A stretch of 14,892 nucleotides of DNA from CAZSNT01 sp964607765 (GTDB taxonomy: Bacteria > Verrucomicrobiota > Lentisphaeria > Oligosphaerales > JABHEG01), in the NCBI GenBank assembly GCA_964607765.1, contig CAZSNT010000216.1, positions 1 to 14,892 on the forward strand, written 5' to 3'. Made by a program: the position numbers and the translations under genes. Positions 7,581 through 14,812 of this stretch are shown piece by piece. Under the pieces are notes generated by a model, which searched no databases, had not been told where the DNA came from, and was given only the letters and a program-made list of their open reading frames with translations. Numbering within the stretch: position 1 is the stretch's first letter; each line of letters begins with the position of its first letter.

Positions 7581-7660
7581 TTGCCCCACACAACTGAGGC
7601 GTCACGAGAGTCCGGTGGAAGGCTGATCGGAAGGCCGTGCATTCCAGAATTCGAGCGCGG

Positions 7661-7680
7661 CTGCCGGCCCGGCCCGGCAG
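7661..7680. repeat. Small GC-rich inverted repeat
   Basis: CTGCCGG at 7661-7667 pairs perfectly with CCGGCAG at 7674-7680 across a six-base loop. There is no T run on either side, so a terminator is not supported. In sequence this GC-rich, seven-base pairing could arise by chance. Confidence 0.35.
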
Positions 7681-7737
7681 ACCGGTACGGGAGGAGGATC
7701 AGCACCGCCGCCGAGGCGTGACGGTTGAGTGGGCAAG

Positions 7738-7770
7738 AAAAGGCCCGGGACCGGTCTCCCGATCCCGGGC
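7738..7770 (-). terminator. Rho-independent terminator of the peroxiredoxin gene
   Basis: On the minus strand a perfect 8-bp stem, GCCCGGGA (7743-7750 on plus) with TCCCGGGC (7763-7770), has a 12-base loop and is followed by CTTTTCTT. It lies 54 bases after the stop codon of the peroxiredoxin gene and should end its message before the perR operon. Confidence 0.75.
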
Positions 7771-7824
7771 ATCTGAAATGCAGAGATTTACCGCCGCCGC
7801 TCTTACAGCTCGGCGGCCGCTGAC

Positions 7825-8412
7825 TCACCCGTGCTTGGACAGATAGTCCGCAACACCTTCGGCCGTGGGCGTCATTGCCTCTTCGCCCTGCTCCCAGTTG
7901 GCCGGGCAGACGTCGCCGTGCTCCTCGACGAACTGCAGCGCGTCGAGGGTCCGTATCGCTTCGTTGACGCTGCGGCCCAAAGGCAGATCGTTGACCAGCG
8001 CGTGCCGCACGACGCCGTGCGTGTCGATCAGGAAGAGCCCGCGCAAAGCCACGCTCCCGTCATGAAGCACGCCGTAGGACCGCGCAATCTGCTTGTTCAG
8101 GTCCGCAACCAGGGGGTAGCCGATCTCGCCGATGCCGCCCTGTTCCCGCGGCGTCTCACGCCAGGCAAAATGCGTATACTGTGAGTCGACGGACACGCCA
8201 ATCACCTGCGTGTTGCGCTTCTCGAACTCCTCGAGCGCCTTGTCAAAAGCGATAATCTCCGAGGGACAGACGAACGTGAAGTCGAGCGGGTAGAAGAACA
8301 GCACGACAAACTTGCCGCGATACGCCGACAGCGTCAGGTCGCCCATACTGCCGTTGCCGAACACGGCCTGGGCCGTGAAGTCCGGAGCCTCTTTCGTAAC
8401 CAGTGATTCCAT
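7825..8412 (-). CDS. Typical 2-Cys peroxiredoxin (AhpC/Prx1 type)
   Basis: The 195-residue cytoplasmic thiol peroxidase reduces hydrogen peroxide and organic hydroperoxides. The peroxidatic cysteine C49 lies in FYPLDFTFVCPSE, with the conserved Pro42 and Thr46. The resolving cysteine C169 lies in GDVCPANW near the C terminus. A fusion or missing residue is not seen. The open frame runs back to 8508, but family alignment fits a start at MESLVTKEAPDF (8412), with GGAG eight bases upstream; an ATG two codons earlier (8418) is the alternative. A strong terminator follows, so it seems to be a single-gene unit. No reductase (AhpF, thioredoxin) is encoded nearby. It lies directly beyond the perR operon and is a natural candidate for PerR control, though I found no clear operator in front of it. 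Confidence 0.95.
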   Translation of the reverse strand: MESLVTKEAPDFTAQAVFGNGSMGDLTLSAYRGKFVVLFFYPLDFTFVCPSEIIAFDKALEEFEKRNTQVIGVSVDSQYTHFAWRETPREQGGIGEIGYPLVADLNKQIARSYGVLHDGSVALRGLFLIDTHGVVRHALVNDLPLGRSVNEAIRTLDALQFVEEHGDVCPANWEQGEEAMTPTAEGVADYLSKHG

Positions 8413-8445
8413 TGCCATGTCTCCATTTGTGGTTTGCAATGGAAT
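8406..8445 (-). promoter_or_regulatory. Inverted repeat enclosing the peroxiredoxin ribosome binding site
   Basis: ATTCCATTGC (8406-8415) and GCAATGGAAT (8436-8445) are perfect 10-bp reverse complements with a 20-base loop. In the mRNA the loop carries the GGAG ribosome site, and the 3' arm contains the chosen start codon (GC-AATG-GAAT). The hairpin could limit translation, or the DNA dyad could be an operator; both are inference. Confidence 0.5.
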
Positions 8446-8609
8446 ACCTGACACGAGCACGTGGGGTGAAGTTCCCGCGGGAGGACGGCAGAGCGCGACA
8501 GAACGCACATGCGCGTCTGTTCGCTTCTCGCCCTCCCTGCCCCCTCAGGTGCGGAGAGCCGGTCCTGTGGGCCCGGGACGCGTACGACGAAACGGACACG
8601 TAGAAAAAC
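8413..8609. other. Intergenic gap between peroxiredoxin and the TonB receptor
   Basis: These 197 bases follow the receptor stop and precede peroxiredoxin. They should hold the peroxiredoxin promoter, but no clear -35/-10 pair was found; the TATTCC near 8441-8448 on the minus strand is too poor to call. No convincing terminator for the receptor gene was seen. The right arm of the peroxiredoxin inverted repeat is the only clear structure. Confidence 0.4.
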
Positions 8610-10724
8610 TCAGAACCGGTGCCGGAGCGTGACGATCAGATTGCGGCCCGGCTCGTTCACGCCGGAACCGTGCACGCGGTGCTCCTTGTCGCCCACATTC
8701 TCGAGGGCAACCGCCAGGTCGGTCGTCTCGGTCAGGGCCGCGCCGGTGCGCAGGTGCACGACACCGTACCCGGGCGTCCCGTCAGGCGGGAACCGATTGT
8801 CGGCCTCTTCGTTCTGCGCGTACTTGCCCTGATCGTCCGCCATGTCCACGCTGCACTCCACCCAGTACTTGGCCTCGGGCGGCTGCCAGCGCACGCCGAC
8901 CTGGGCTGTCAGCGGATGCACGCGCGACATGGGATAGTCGGCCGTGCCAAGAGCGAGACTCCGATCCACGTACATGTCCTCGCGCCCCTCCTGCCACGCC
9001 ACCATGCCGAACAGGGACAGGCTCTCCGCCGGTTGGTATGCCGCGGAACACTCGACCCCGTGTATGAAGCCGTTGTCCAGGTTCCGCTTCGTCACTGGAG
9101 CATTCAGGCGCCCGATCCGATCCTCCATGAACGTGTGATAGACCGTGACCTCCAACCGCGTGCGCTGGCCACGGTACTTGGCGCCCGCCTCGAGAGTCGT
9201 GAAGCGCTCCGCATCCAGATCGGTGGTGGGACTCTCGTTGCCGCCGCCGAACTCGTCGCTGCGCGTCGCGTCGGACAGGTTGGGCGCACGGAAGCCTTGT
9301 GACACGCCGCCGAACAGGTTGAGGCGGTTGTCCGGAAGCGCCCTGTAGAGCAGGCGCAGGCTGCCGGTCACCGCGTCCCAGTTCCCCCGCATACTGCGAA
9401 TGCCGTCGAAATCCCCGTCGCCGTCTGGATCATGTCCCACGCGTGCTGCATCGAGCCGGGCGCAATCATACCGGGCGCCGGCCGTCAGAAGCCAGCGCTC
9501 GGACAGCGCTTTCTCATTCTGGACGAATAGCCCCGTCAGCAAGTAATCGGCATCGTCCGCAACCAAGCCCTGCCAGTACTGGGTCAGGACGCCGTTCCCC
9601 ATCTGCCAGCCGTCGGAGTCCGTCCAGTCGTGATAGACCTCGACGCCGTAGTTCCACACGCCCCAGTCCGAATCCGTTTGCAGACGCAGCCGCAGCCCTG
9701 CAGTGTCCATGGACGTCGGCCAGTACTGAACCCGGCCCCCCGCCGCCACGCGATGCCGCTCGTAGTACTCCTTGAAGTAGGAGTACGAAAGCAGCAGATC
9801 CGCCTCCTCGACGAAGCCTTCGCCATTCCGCAGTTCATACCGCGCGAATACGTTCCGCCGGTCATGATCGAAAATGCGCCGCAGGTCCGCGACACCGCCC
9901 TTTGACAGGGTTCCGTGAAAGTCCTGGTGCGCGAGCGTGCGATGCACCCGATCCACGTTGTCCTGGTCAAAGTGATCGTAGCCAAACACAACAGCCCGGT
10001 CGTCGTCGACCCAGTACCTGAGGCGCAGGTTCCCGCCCCACTGCTCATAGCCCGTGTACGGGTTGTCCACCGTGTCCCCTGTCCTCAGCGTGCCGAAATC
10101 CTGCCGGGTCAGCCCGAGGCGCATCGACCACCTGTCGCCCAGCGCGAGCTCGCCTTCCACGTGCTCCGAGTAGGAATGCTCGGCCGAGGAGTACCGGAAG
10201 TACGCGTCGCCGCCGTGCCACTGGACGCCCTGGTCCGCGGCGCCCCGCGTCAAAGGCGTGCTGCGCGCGTAGATGACGCCGCCAACAGCATCGCTCCCGT
10301 AGAGAACGGAAGCCGGCCCCATCATCGCCTCCACGTCGCGGAAAAAGAACGGATCGACCTGGCTCCAGTACTGATTCGGGCCTTCCCGCAGGAACGAGTT
10401 GTTAAGCCGCAGCCCGTCCGTCACCAGCACAGCGCGCTGCGACGTGAAACCACGCAGATACGGCGACGTCATGCCGTGCCCGGTCTTCTGCAGCATCACG
10501 CCCGGGACCGCGTCCAACGCCTCCACCAAGGTCGGAGCCTGCAGCCGCAGACGAATCTCGTCCTCGCCCAGGGAGCTGACCGAATAGGGTGTGCCGAGAC
10601 GCTCAGTCTCGTGCCCCGTGGCCACCACCACCATGTCCTCCAGCTCAACCACCGGCTCAGCCGCAAACGCGGACAGAGCCACCAGCACGAAACCCAACGT
10701 CCCGTACTTCAACCCCCGTACCAT
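8610..10724 (-). CDS. TonB-dependent outer membrane receptor, probably for an iron complex or haem
   Basis: The 704-residue protein has a signal peptide (MVRGLKYGTLGFVLVALSAFA, cut near residue 21/22), a TonB-box-like stretch EDMVVVA at 29-35, a plug domain at about 40-165 (ALDAVPGVMLQKTG, SPYLRGFTSQRAVLVTDG, VLYGSDAVGGVI) and a C-terminal beta-barrel ending in the usual aromatic residue (RHRF). FREGPNQYW-like LREGPNQYW in the plug and FRAPNL at about 478 in the barrel are typical of ferric siderophore, haem and cobalamin receptors. It would import its ligand into the periplasm using TonB-ExbBD energy. The start at 10724 follows GGGAG by five bases; the frame is open further upstream, without a signal peptide at that position. 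It lies 97 bp behind the squalene-cyclase-like gene and may be co-transcribed. No TonB, ABC importer or riboswitch is adjacent, so the substrate is uncertain. Confidence 0.94.
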   Translation of the reverse strand: MVRGLKYGTLGFVLVALSAFAAEPVVELEDMVVVATGHETERLGTPYSVSSLGEDEIRLRLQAPTLVEALDAVPGVMLQKTGHGMTSPYLRGFTSQRAVLVTDGLRLNNSFLREGPNQYWSQVDPFFFRDVEAMMGPASVLYGSDAVGGVIYARSTPLTRGAADQGVQWHGGDAYFRYSSAEHSYSEHVEGELALGDRWSMRLGLTRQDFGTLRTGDTVDNPYTGYEQWGGNLRLRYWVDDDRAVVFGYDHFDQDNVDRVHRTLAHQDFHGTLSKGGVADLRRIFDHDRRNVFARYELRNGEGFVEEADLLLSYSYFKEYYERHRVAAGGRVQYWPTSMDTAGLRLRLQTDSDWGVWNYGVEVYHDWTDSDGWQMGNGVLTQYWQGLVADDADYLLTGLFVQNEKALSERWLLTAGARYDCARLDAARVGHDPDGDGDFDGIRSMRGNWDAVTGSLRLLYRALPDNRLNLFGGVSQGFRAPNLSDATRSDEFGGGNESPTTDLDAERFTTLEAGAKYRGQRTRLEVTVYHTFMEDRIGRLNAPVTKRNLDNGFIHGVECSAAYQPAESLSLFGMVAWQEGREDMYVDRSLALGTADYPMSRVHPLTAQVGVRWQPPEAKYWVECSVDMADDQGKYAQNEEADNRFPPDGTPGYGVVHLRTGAALTETTDLAVALENVGDKEHRVHGSGVNEPGRNLIVTLRHRF

Positions 10725-10821
10725 ATGAACTCCCTTTCCCTGCTCCGTGTCACTCGCGGGTGCCAATGCGGGCCCGACTGGGCGACTCAATGGCTCGATG
10801 ACTCATGCTCCTCGCTCCTCG
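10725..10821. other. Short gap between the squalene-cyclase-like gene and the TonB receptor
   Basis: These 97 bases show no convincing promoter, Fur box or terminator. A small direct repeat, GCGAGGA twice on the minus strand around 10811-10822, lies just after the upstream stop codon. Co-transcription of the two genes is therefore plausible. Confidence 0.4.
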
Positions 10822-12036
10822 CTACTCGCCCTTGACCTGGCCGCCAAGCGCGACTTCCAGGCTGACCATGGCGTAAGCTGTCACCAGTTCCGGCACACTC
10901 TCCTGCCAGCGCCCCGACTTGTCGTTGAGCCACTCGCCGTCGCCCTTCTGCAGCTGCAGCAGCTTGCGCACAAGATCCACGCGCCACTTGCGTACCTGGC
11001 CGTCCTCGGTCGTCAGTACGTCATCCCCGTATGCTGCCAGGGCTTTGGCGAACGTGTTCAGGTAGTAGTAGTGCCCCTCGGGCCCCATGCCGGGATTCTC
11101 GTCCAGCGTGTAATGCCTGCACGCCCACTCCAGTGCCGCTTTCACGCGCGGATCGTCGCGCTTGAGCTGCGCGTAGACCATGCTCTTCAAACCGGCATAC
11201 GTCATGCTCCCGTAGGAGCGGAGCGACTCCGAGTCGCCGTGCTTCGCCGACGCCTTGCTCTCGTCCGGCTGATACACAAATCCGCCGTCCTTCTCAGCGG
11301 TGACGATCCACTTCCCATCCTCCGTGCGTTCCAGATTCTGCACCGCGGCCAGGAACTGCACCGCCTTGGCCCAGGCCAGGTCGCTTTCCTCCGCCTCCTT
11401 CGGATCCTTGACGAATGTCTCCGAGACCAGGAACTCCGTCAGGTACAGCGCTTCGAGCGCGCACTGCGTGTTCGACAGATCGGGTCGCGTCGGGCCGCGC
11501 GAGCCGTAACCGATGCCGCCGTAGAACGAATCCGTCTTCGCCGTGGGATGCTCCGCGTGATCTTCGTCAAGCTGCGACCCGATCAGGAACCCTCGCGCCT
11601 TGCGCATCACCTCGAAATCGCTCGGGTTCGCCAGGATCGCCAGCGCCGTCAGGCAGATGGACGTGGAGTAGTTCGCATACGCCCGGTCCTCAGTACAGAT
11701 CGCGCCGTCATCACGTGCGTTACTGAGCACGAACCTGCGCCCCTTCTCCACGGCCAGCTTCCGCGTGATCCCCAGCTCAGGCGCTTCGCACCCGTGCAGC
11801 GCCATGCACGCCAGCGCAGTCACCGCAGGCGAGTGCTGCCACGCGCCGTCCACGCCCTGTCGCCCAACCAGAAATCGTGCGCCGCGCGACAGCGCCGCTC
11901 GTGCCTCCTTCACCATCGTCACGGGCACGGCCGCATCGCCGGCCGGCACGCCCTTCACGACCTGACCGGAGGCCGACAGGCCACATGTCGCCGCAACCAC
12001 CAGCCCACACACACCGATCAACCGTCTGCACATCAT
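10822..12036 (-). CDS. Exported prenyltransferase/squalene-oxidase repeat protein
   Basis: The 404-residue product starts with a signal peptide (MMCRRLIGVCGLVVAATCGLSASG), so it probably acts outside the cytoplasm. The rest is alpha-alpha barrel repeats of the terpene cyclase/prenyltransferase type. QW-like motifs are seen at 60-66 (QGVDGAW) and 363-369 (QKGDGEW), and more degenerate ones lie between, such as TEDGKW. The DxDD acid motif of squalene-hopene cyclase is absent and the protein is much shorter than the 630 or so residues of a true cyclase. It is thus unlikely to cyclise squalene; such proteins are common and uncharacterised in planctomycete-like genomes. AGGAG eight bases upstream supports the first of two adjacent ATGs (12036). 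A longer open frame to 12384 overlaps the divergent gene and is rejected. The TonB receptor gene follows in the same direction. Confidence 0.87.
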   Translation of the reverse strand: MMCRRLIGVCGLVVAATCGLSASGQVVKGVPAGDAAVPVTMVKEARAALSRGARFLVGRQGVDGAWQHSPAVTALACMALHGCEAPELGITRKLAVEKGRRFVLSNARDDGAICTEDRAYANYSTSICLTALAILANPSDFEVMRKARGFLIGSQLDEDHAEHPTAKTDSFYGGIGYGSRGPTRPDLSNTQCALEALYLTEFLVSETFVKDPKEAEESDLAWAKAVQFLAAVQNLERTEDGKWIVTAEKDGGFVYQPDESKASAKHGDSESLRSYGSMTYAGLKSMVYAQLKRDDPRVKAALEWACRHYTLDENPGMGPEGHYYYLNTFAKALAAYGDDVLTTEDGQVRKWRVDLVRKLLQLQKGDGEWLNDKSGRWQESVPELVTAYAMVSLEVALGGQVKGE

Positions 12037-12086
12037 ATCCGGAACTCCTTGTCCCTTGATCTCTGTCGCGCTCTGACGAATACACC

Positions 12087-12114
12087 AATATAGTGAGAGC
12101 GATGACCATGTCCA
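12087..12114 (-). promoter_or_regulatory. Candidate promoter of the squalene-cyclase-like gene
   Basis: On the minus strand TGGACA (12109-12114) and TATATT (12087-12092) are separated by 16 bases, each one mismatch from consensus. A start near 12080 would leave about 45 bases before the ATG at 12036. The -35 box lies within the first codons of the divergent gene. Confidence 0.45.
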
Positions 12115-14681
12115 TACCCGATCCGACAGCTGCCCGTATCCGACAACTGCTCGCCGTAATGCAACCTGCCGCGGCCGGGATTCGAGCCCTGGACCTGGTG
12201 CGCCGCATTGTGGCAACGGATCGCTGGAACTCGTTCGACCGCTTTGCGGAGACCGCAGCCACCCTCGGCGCAGCGTACGGGGCTGCTGGCGCAAACGTGG
12301 AACACACCACCATCCCGACCGGCGGCTTCCCCGGAACCGGCCGCTGGATCGTGCAGCAGGCCATGGACGTTGCGGCCGCCTCACTCGACCTGATTGAGCC
12401 CGGGCAGCAGCCGCTCACCGACTACCGCACCAACCCGTGGTGCGTGGTGCAGTGGGCTGCCGCGACGCCACCGGAAGGAATCACTTGCGAACTCCGCATC
12501 GTTGACTCGGGGAAAGACCTGGAGAGACTCCCGAAGGGGGCCCTGCAGGGGTGTGCAGTGCTGAGCAAGCAGCGCCCCGCCGAAATGCGCCAGCCGCTGG
12601 TCGACGCGGACGCCGCCGTGCTCGTTTGCGATGCCCCGGTCAAAGAACTGCCGGAAGCAACGCTCTGGGGCAAGTTCGGCTGGGGCGGGCTCCAGCATGG
12701 CACAGCCGACCGGAACCTGCCCGCGTTCATGCTTTCGCAACAGGCCGGCGCCCAGCTCAGGCAACGCCTGGGCGACGGACAGCGGCTCGTGATCCGCGCG
12801 CATCTGGACGCGACCCGATACGACGGCGAGCACCACGTTGTCTGCGGTGCCGTGTGCGGCGCTGCCGATCCGCAGGACGAAGTCTGGGCGTTGGCGCACA
12901 GTTCAGAGCCGGGCGCGGTCGACAATGCTTCGGGTGTGGCCGTCTGCGCCGAGGCGGCGCGTGTACTGGAGGACCTGATTGCTGCCGGCGTACTGCCACG
13001 ACCAAGGCGCAGCATTCGCTTCGTCCACGCCATGGAATGTTACGGGTTCTTCGAGTACTTCCTGCGAGTGAAGCGGCTGCAGCCGCCCCTCGCCGGCCTG
13101 GTCGTCGACTGCGTGGGCGCACGGGCAGAACACTGCAGAGGAACCGTCTCGGTGTACCACACCGTGCCCAGCTCGGCAGGCGTGGTGAACGCGCTCTGCT
13201 CCGCCACGTTCCGCGAGGCCTACCAACTGGCCGGCACCGAGTTCGAAGTGAAAAACGCCCCGTTCGTCTCAACCGAGGACACCATGATCGCGGACCCCCG
13301 GTTCGGCTTCCCCTGTCCGTTTGTCGGCAGCTACCCGTACCGCGGCTACCACAGCTCGGCTGACACGCCGGAGCTCCTTGATCCGGCCAGCCTCGGGGCA
13401 TGCGCCGCGGCGACGGCCGCGTACCTGTACCTCCTTGCCGACGGTACCAGCGACGACGCCATCGCCTGGGCCGCCCTGGCCCGGCATGCCAACGCCCCCG
13501 CACCGGCACGCAAGCCCAGGAAACGCGCGCCTGCAGCCTGGAAAGCGCTCTTGCGCCACGCACAACGCGACGCCAACTCACGCCACCTGCAGCGCTGGTT
13601 CTGGGGCGGCGACCACGACACACTTCTGACCGATCTCGAGAGCGCGCTCCCAAACGAAACAAGCACGCCCGCGGACAGCGATGGCGATGACCGCATCCCG
13701 TTCCGCAAAGCCCGCCTGGCGCCGACCTACGAGAACCTGGCCCCCGCGCTCAAACGACGTATCCTGGACAGCGGCGTGCACAAGTGGGCAGTCTACTGGG
13801 CGGACGGCACGCGCACACTCGAACACATCCGGCAGCTCGCCTCAGCAGAGACCGACCGGCGCCTGACCCCTGAACAGGTCGACGCGTTCTTCGAGGGATT
13901 GCAGGACGCCGGATACGTCACACTCGTGCCGCGCGATCAGACGGTTGGGAAGGAACGGCTCGCAGCAGACCTGCGCGACCTCGGGCTGGGGCCCGGCATG
14001 GACGTCATGGTGCACAGCTCACTGTCCGCAATCGGCTGGGTCCGGGGCGGCGCGGGCTCGGTGATCGACGCGCTTCTCGACGTGCTCGGCCCGACCGGCA
14101 CGCTGCTGATGCCGTCGTTCCACCACAAGCAGGCGCGCGTCTACAATCCGCTCGCCACACCAACCGTGAACGGCGCCATCCCGGACGCGTTCTGGCGCCG
14201 CCCCGGCGTGGTCCGCAGCAATCATCCCACGCACGCCGTGGCCGCGCTCGGCCCACGCGCCCGGGACTGGTGCGAGAACCATGCCGAGAACGGGATCTGG
14301 TTGGCTGCCAGCCCGATCGGGCGGCTCGTGCACGAAGGCGGATATGTCCTCGGACTCGGCGTGGACCATGCCACGAGTACCGCGTATCACGTGGGCGAAG
14401 TGTCACTCAACGCGCCTTGCCTCGACACGTTCGGCCTGCGCCTGCAGGTCGTCGACCGCTCCGGACAAGTCCGCAACGTGCCAAGCATGAGCTGGCGCAA
14501 CGGATCCTGCCCCGTGTCACCGAAGCTGCTCACCCCCGAACTCGACAGGCGCGGCCTGCAGACCCGCGGCCGTGTCGGCAAAGCCGACTGCGTGTTCTGC
14601 AAAGCACACCACATCTGGAAGCTCCGCCGCGAGCAGATCCGCGACACCTGCCCCACCTGCAGCATCCGCCCAGGCTGGTAA
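12102..14681 (+). CDS. M28/DUF4910-like aminopeptidase fused to winged helix and AAC(3)-type acetyltransferase
   Basis: The 859-residue protein appears cytoplasmic (no signal peptide). After an N-terminal helical part and a protease-associated-like region (about 130-245), an M28-type dizinc peptidase core shows H266 (ALAHSS), D274 (VDNASG), E312 (HAMECYG), D336 (VVDCVGA) and H417 (GYHSSADTPE). A winged-helix-like segment follows at about 560-608. Residues from about 615 match the AAC(3)/YokD-type acyl-CoA N-acetyltransferase family: HSSLSAIGWVRGG (H638 onward), GTLLMPSF, RSNHPTHAVAALGP (H708, H711) and SPIGRLVHEGGYVLGLG. The tail has C830-x2-C833-x16-C850-x2-C853, resembling a zinc ribbon. 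One protein could thus both hydrolyse and acetylate an amino compound; neither substrate is known, and aminoglycoside resistance should not be assumed. Starts at GTG 12093, ATG 12102 and ATG 12108 are all possible; ribosome sites are weak. It diverges from the squalene-cyclase-like gene. Confidence 0.85.
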   Translation: MTMSIPDPTAARIRQLLAVMQPAAAGIRALDLVRRIVATDRWNSFDRFAETAATLGAAYGAAGANVEHTTIPTGGFPGTGRWIVQQAMDVAAASLDLIEPGQQPLTDYRTNPWCVVQWAAATPPEGITCELRIVDSGKDLERLPKGALQGCAVLSKQRPAEMRQPLVDADAAVLVCDAPVKELPEATLWGKFGWGGLQHGTADRNLPAFMLSQQAGAQLRQRLGDGQRLVIRAHLDATRYDGEHHVVCGAVCGAADPQDEVWALAHSSEPGAVDNASGVAVCAEAARVLEDLIAAGVLPRPRRSIRFVHAMECYGFFEYFLRVKRLQPPLAGLVVDCVGARAEHCRGTVSVYHTVPSSAGVVNALCSATFREAYQLAGTEFEVKNAPFVSTEDTMIADPRFGFPCPFVGSYPYRGYHSSADTPELLDPASLGACAAATAAYLYLLADGTSDDAIAWAALARHANAPAPARKPRKRAPAAWKALLRHAQRDANSRHLQRWFWGGDHDTLLTDLESALPNETSTPADSDGDDRIPFRKARLAPTYENLAPALKRRILDSGVHKWAVYWADGTRTLEHIRQLASAETDRRLTPEQVDAFFEGLQDAGYVTLVPRDQTVGKERLAADLRDLGLGPGMDVMVHSSLSAIGWVRGGAGSVIDALLDVLGPTGTLLMPSFHHKQARVYNPLATPTVNGAIPDAFWRRPGVVRSNHPTHAVAALGPRARDWCENHAENGIWLAASPIGRLVHEGGYVLGLGVDHATSTAYHVGEVSLNAPCLDTFGLRLQVVDRSGQVRNVPSMSWRNGSCPVSPKLLTPELDRRGLQTRGRVGKADCVFCKAHHIWKLRREQIRDTCPTCSIRPGW

Positions 14682-14812
14682 CGCAGCGACCAAAAACAAC
14701 CCCGCCGCCAGCAGCCAGACGACGAGATGAAGCTCTTTGGAAGGGGGGCCGGGGGAAACCCTTTCTCACGAGAAAGGTCGCCCCCGGGGGAGCGCAGCGA
14801 CCAAGAACAACC
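14682..14812 (+). repeat. Near-identical 20-bp direct repeat, two copies
   Basis: CGCAGCGACCAAAAACAACC at 14682-14701 and CGCAGCGACCAAGAACAACC at 14793-14812 differ at one base and are 111 bases apart. The first starts at the base after the stop codon of the fusion gene. They flank the nested hairpin at 14749-14787, so the block may be a duplicated or inserted intergenic element. Confidence 0.65.
14749..14787. repeat. Nested hairpin downstream of the fusion gene
   Basis: An inner stem CCTTTCT (14760-14766) with AGAAAGG (14771-14777) closes a CACG loop. An outer stem CCGGGGG (14749-14755) with CCCCCGG (14781-14787) surrounds it, separated by four and three unpaired bases. It could act as a factor-dependent terminator, but it is not followed by a T run, so I call it a structured repeat. 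Confidence 0.6.

Larger units (their letters stand above)
7362..7824. other. Non-coding region between perR and peroxiredoxin
   Basis: These 463 bases hold no convincing gene. From right to left they contain the terminator of the peroxiredoxin gene (7738-7770), a GC-rich hairpin (CTGCCGG at 7661-7667, CCGGCAG at 7674-7680), a paired REP-like inverted repeat (7483-7580), and the promoter and operator of the perR operon (7391-7439). The open frames here are short, of low-complexity composition and unlike any family I know. Confidence 0.7.

Noticed and set aside
7436..7828. 130-codon minus-strand open frame between perR and peroxiredoxin
   Set aside because: It covers a terminator and the REP-like pair, has no recognisable domain and no ribosome site. 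It is not a gene.
12037..12384. Longer start for the squalene-cyclase-like gene
   Set aside because: The extension overlaps the divergent fusion gene, lacks a signal peptide at its start and runs through a likely promoter. The ATG at 12036 has a good ribosome site and signal peptide.
12102..14681. Acquired aminoglycoside resistance gene
   Set aside because: The AAC(3)-type domain is fused to a peptidase, has the same composition as its neighbours, and no integron or transposase is nearby. The family also includes non-resistance enzymes.
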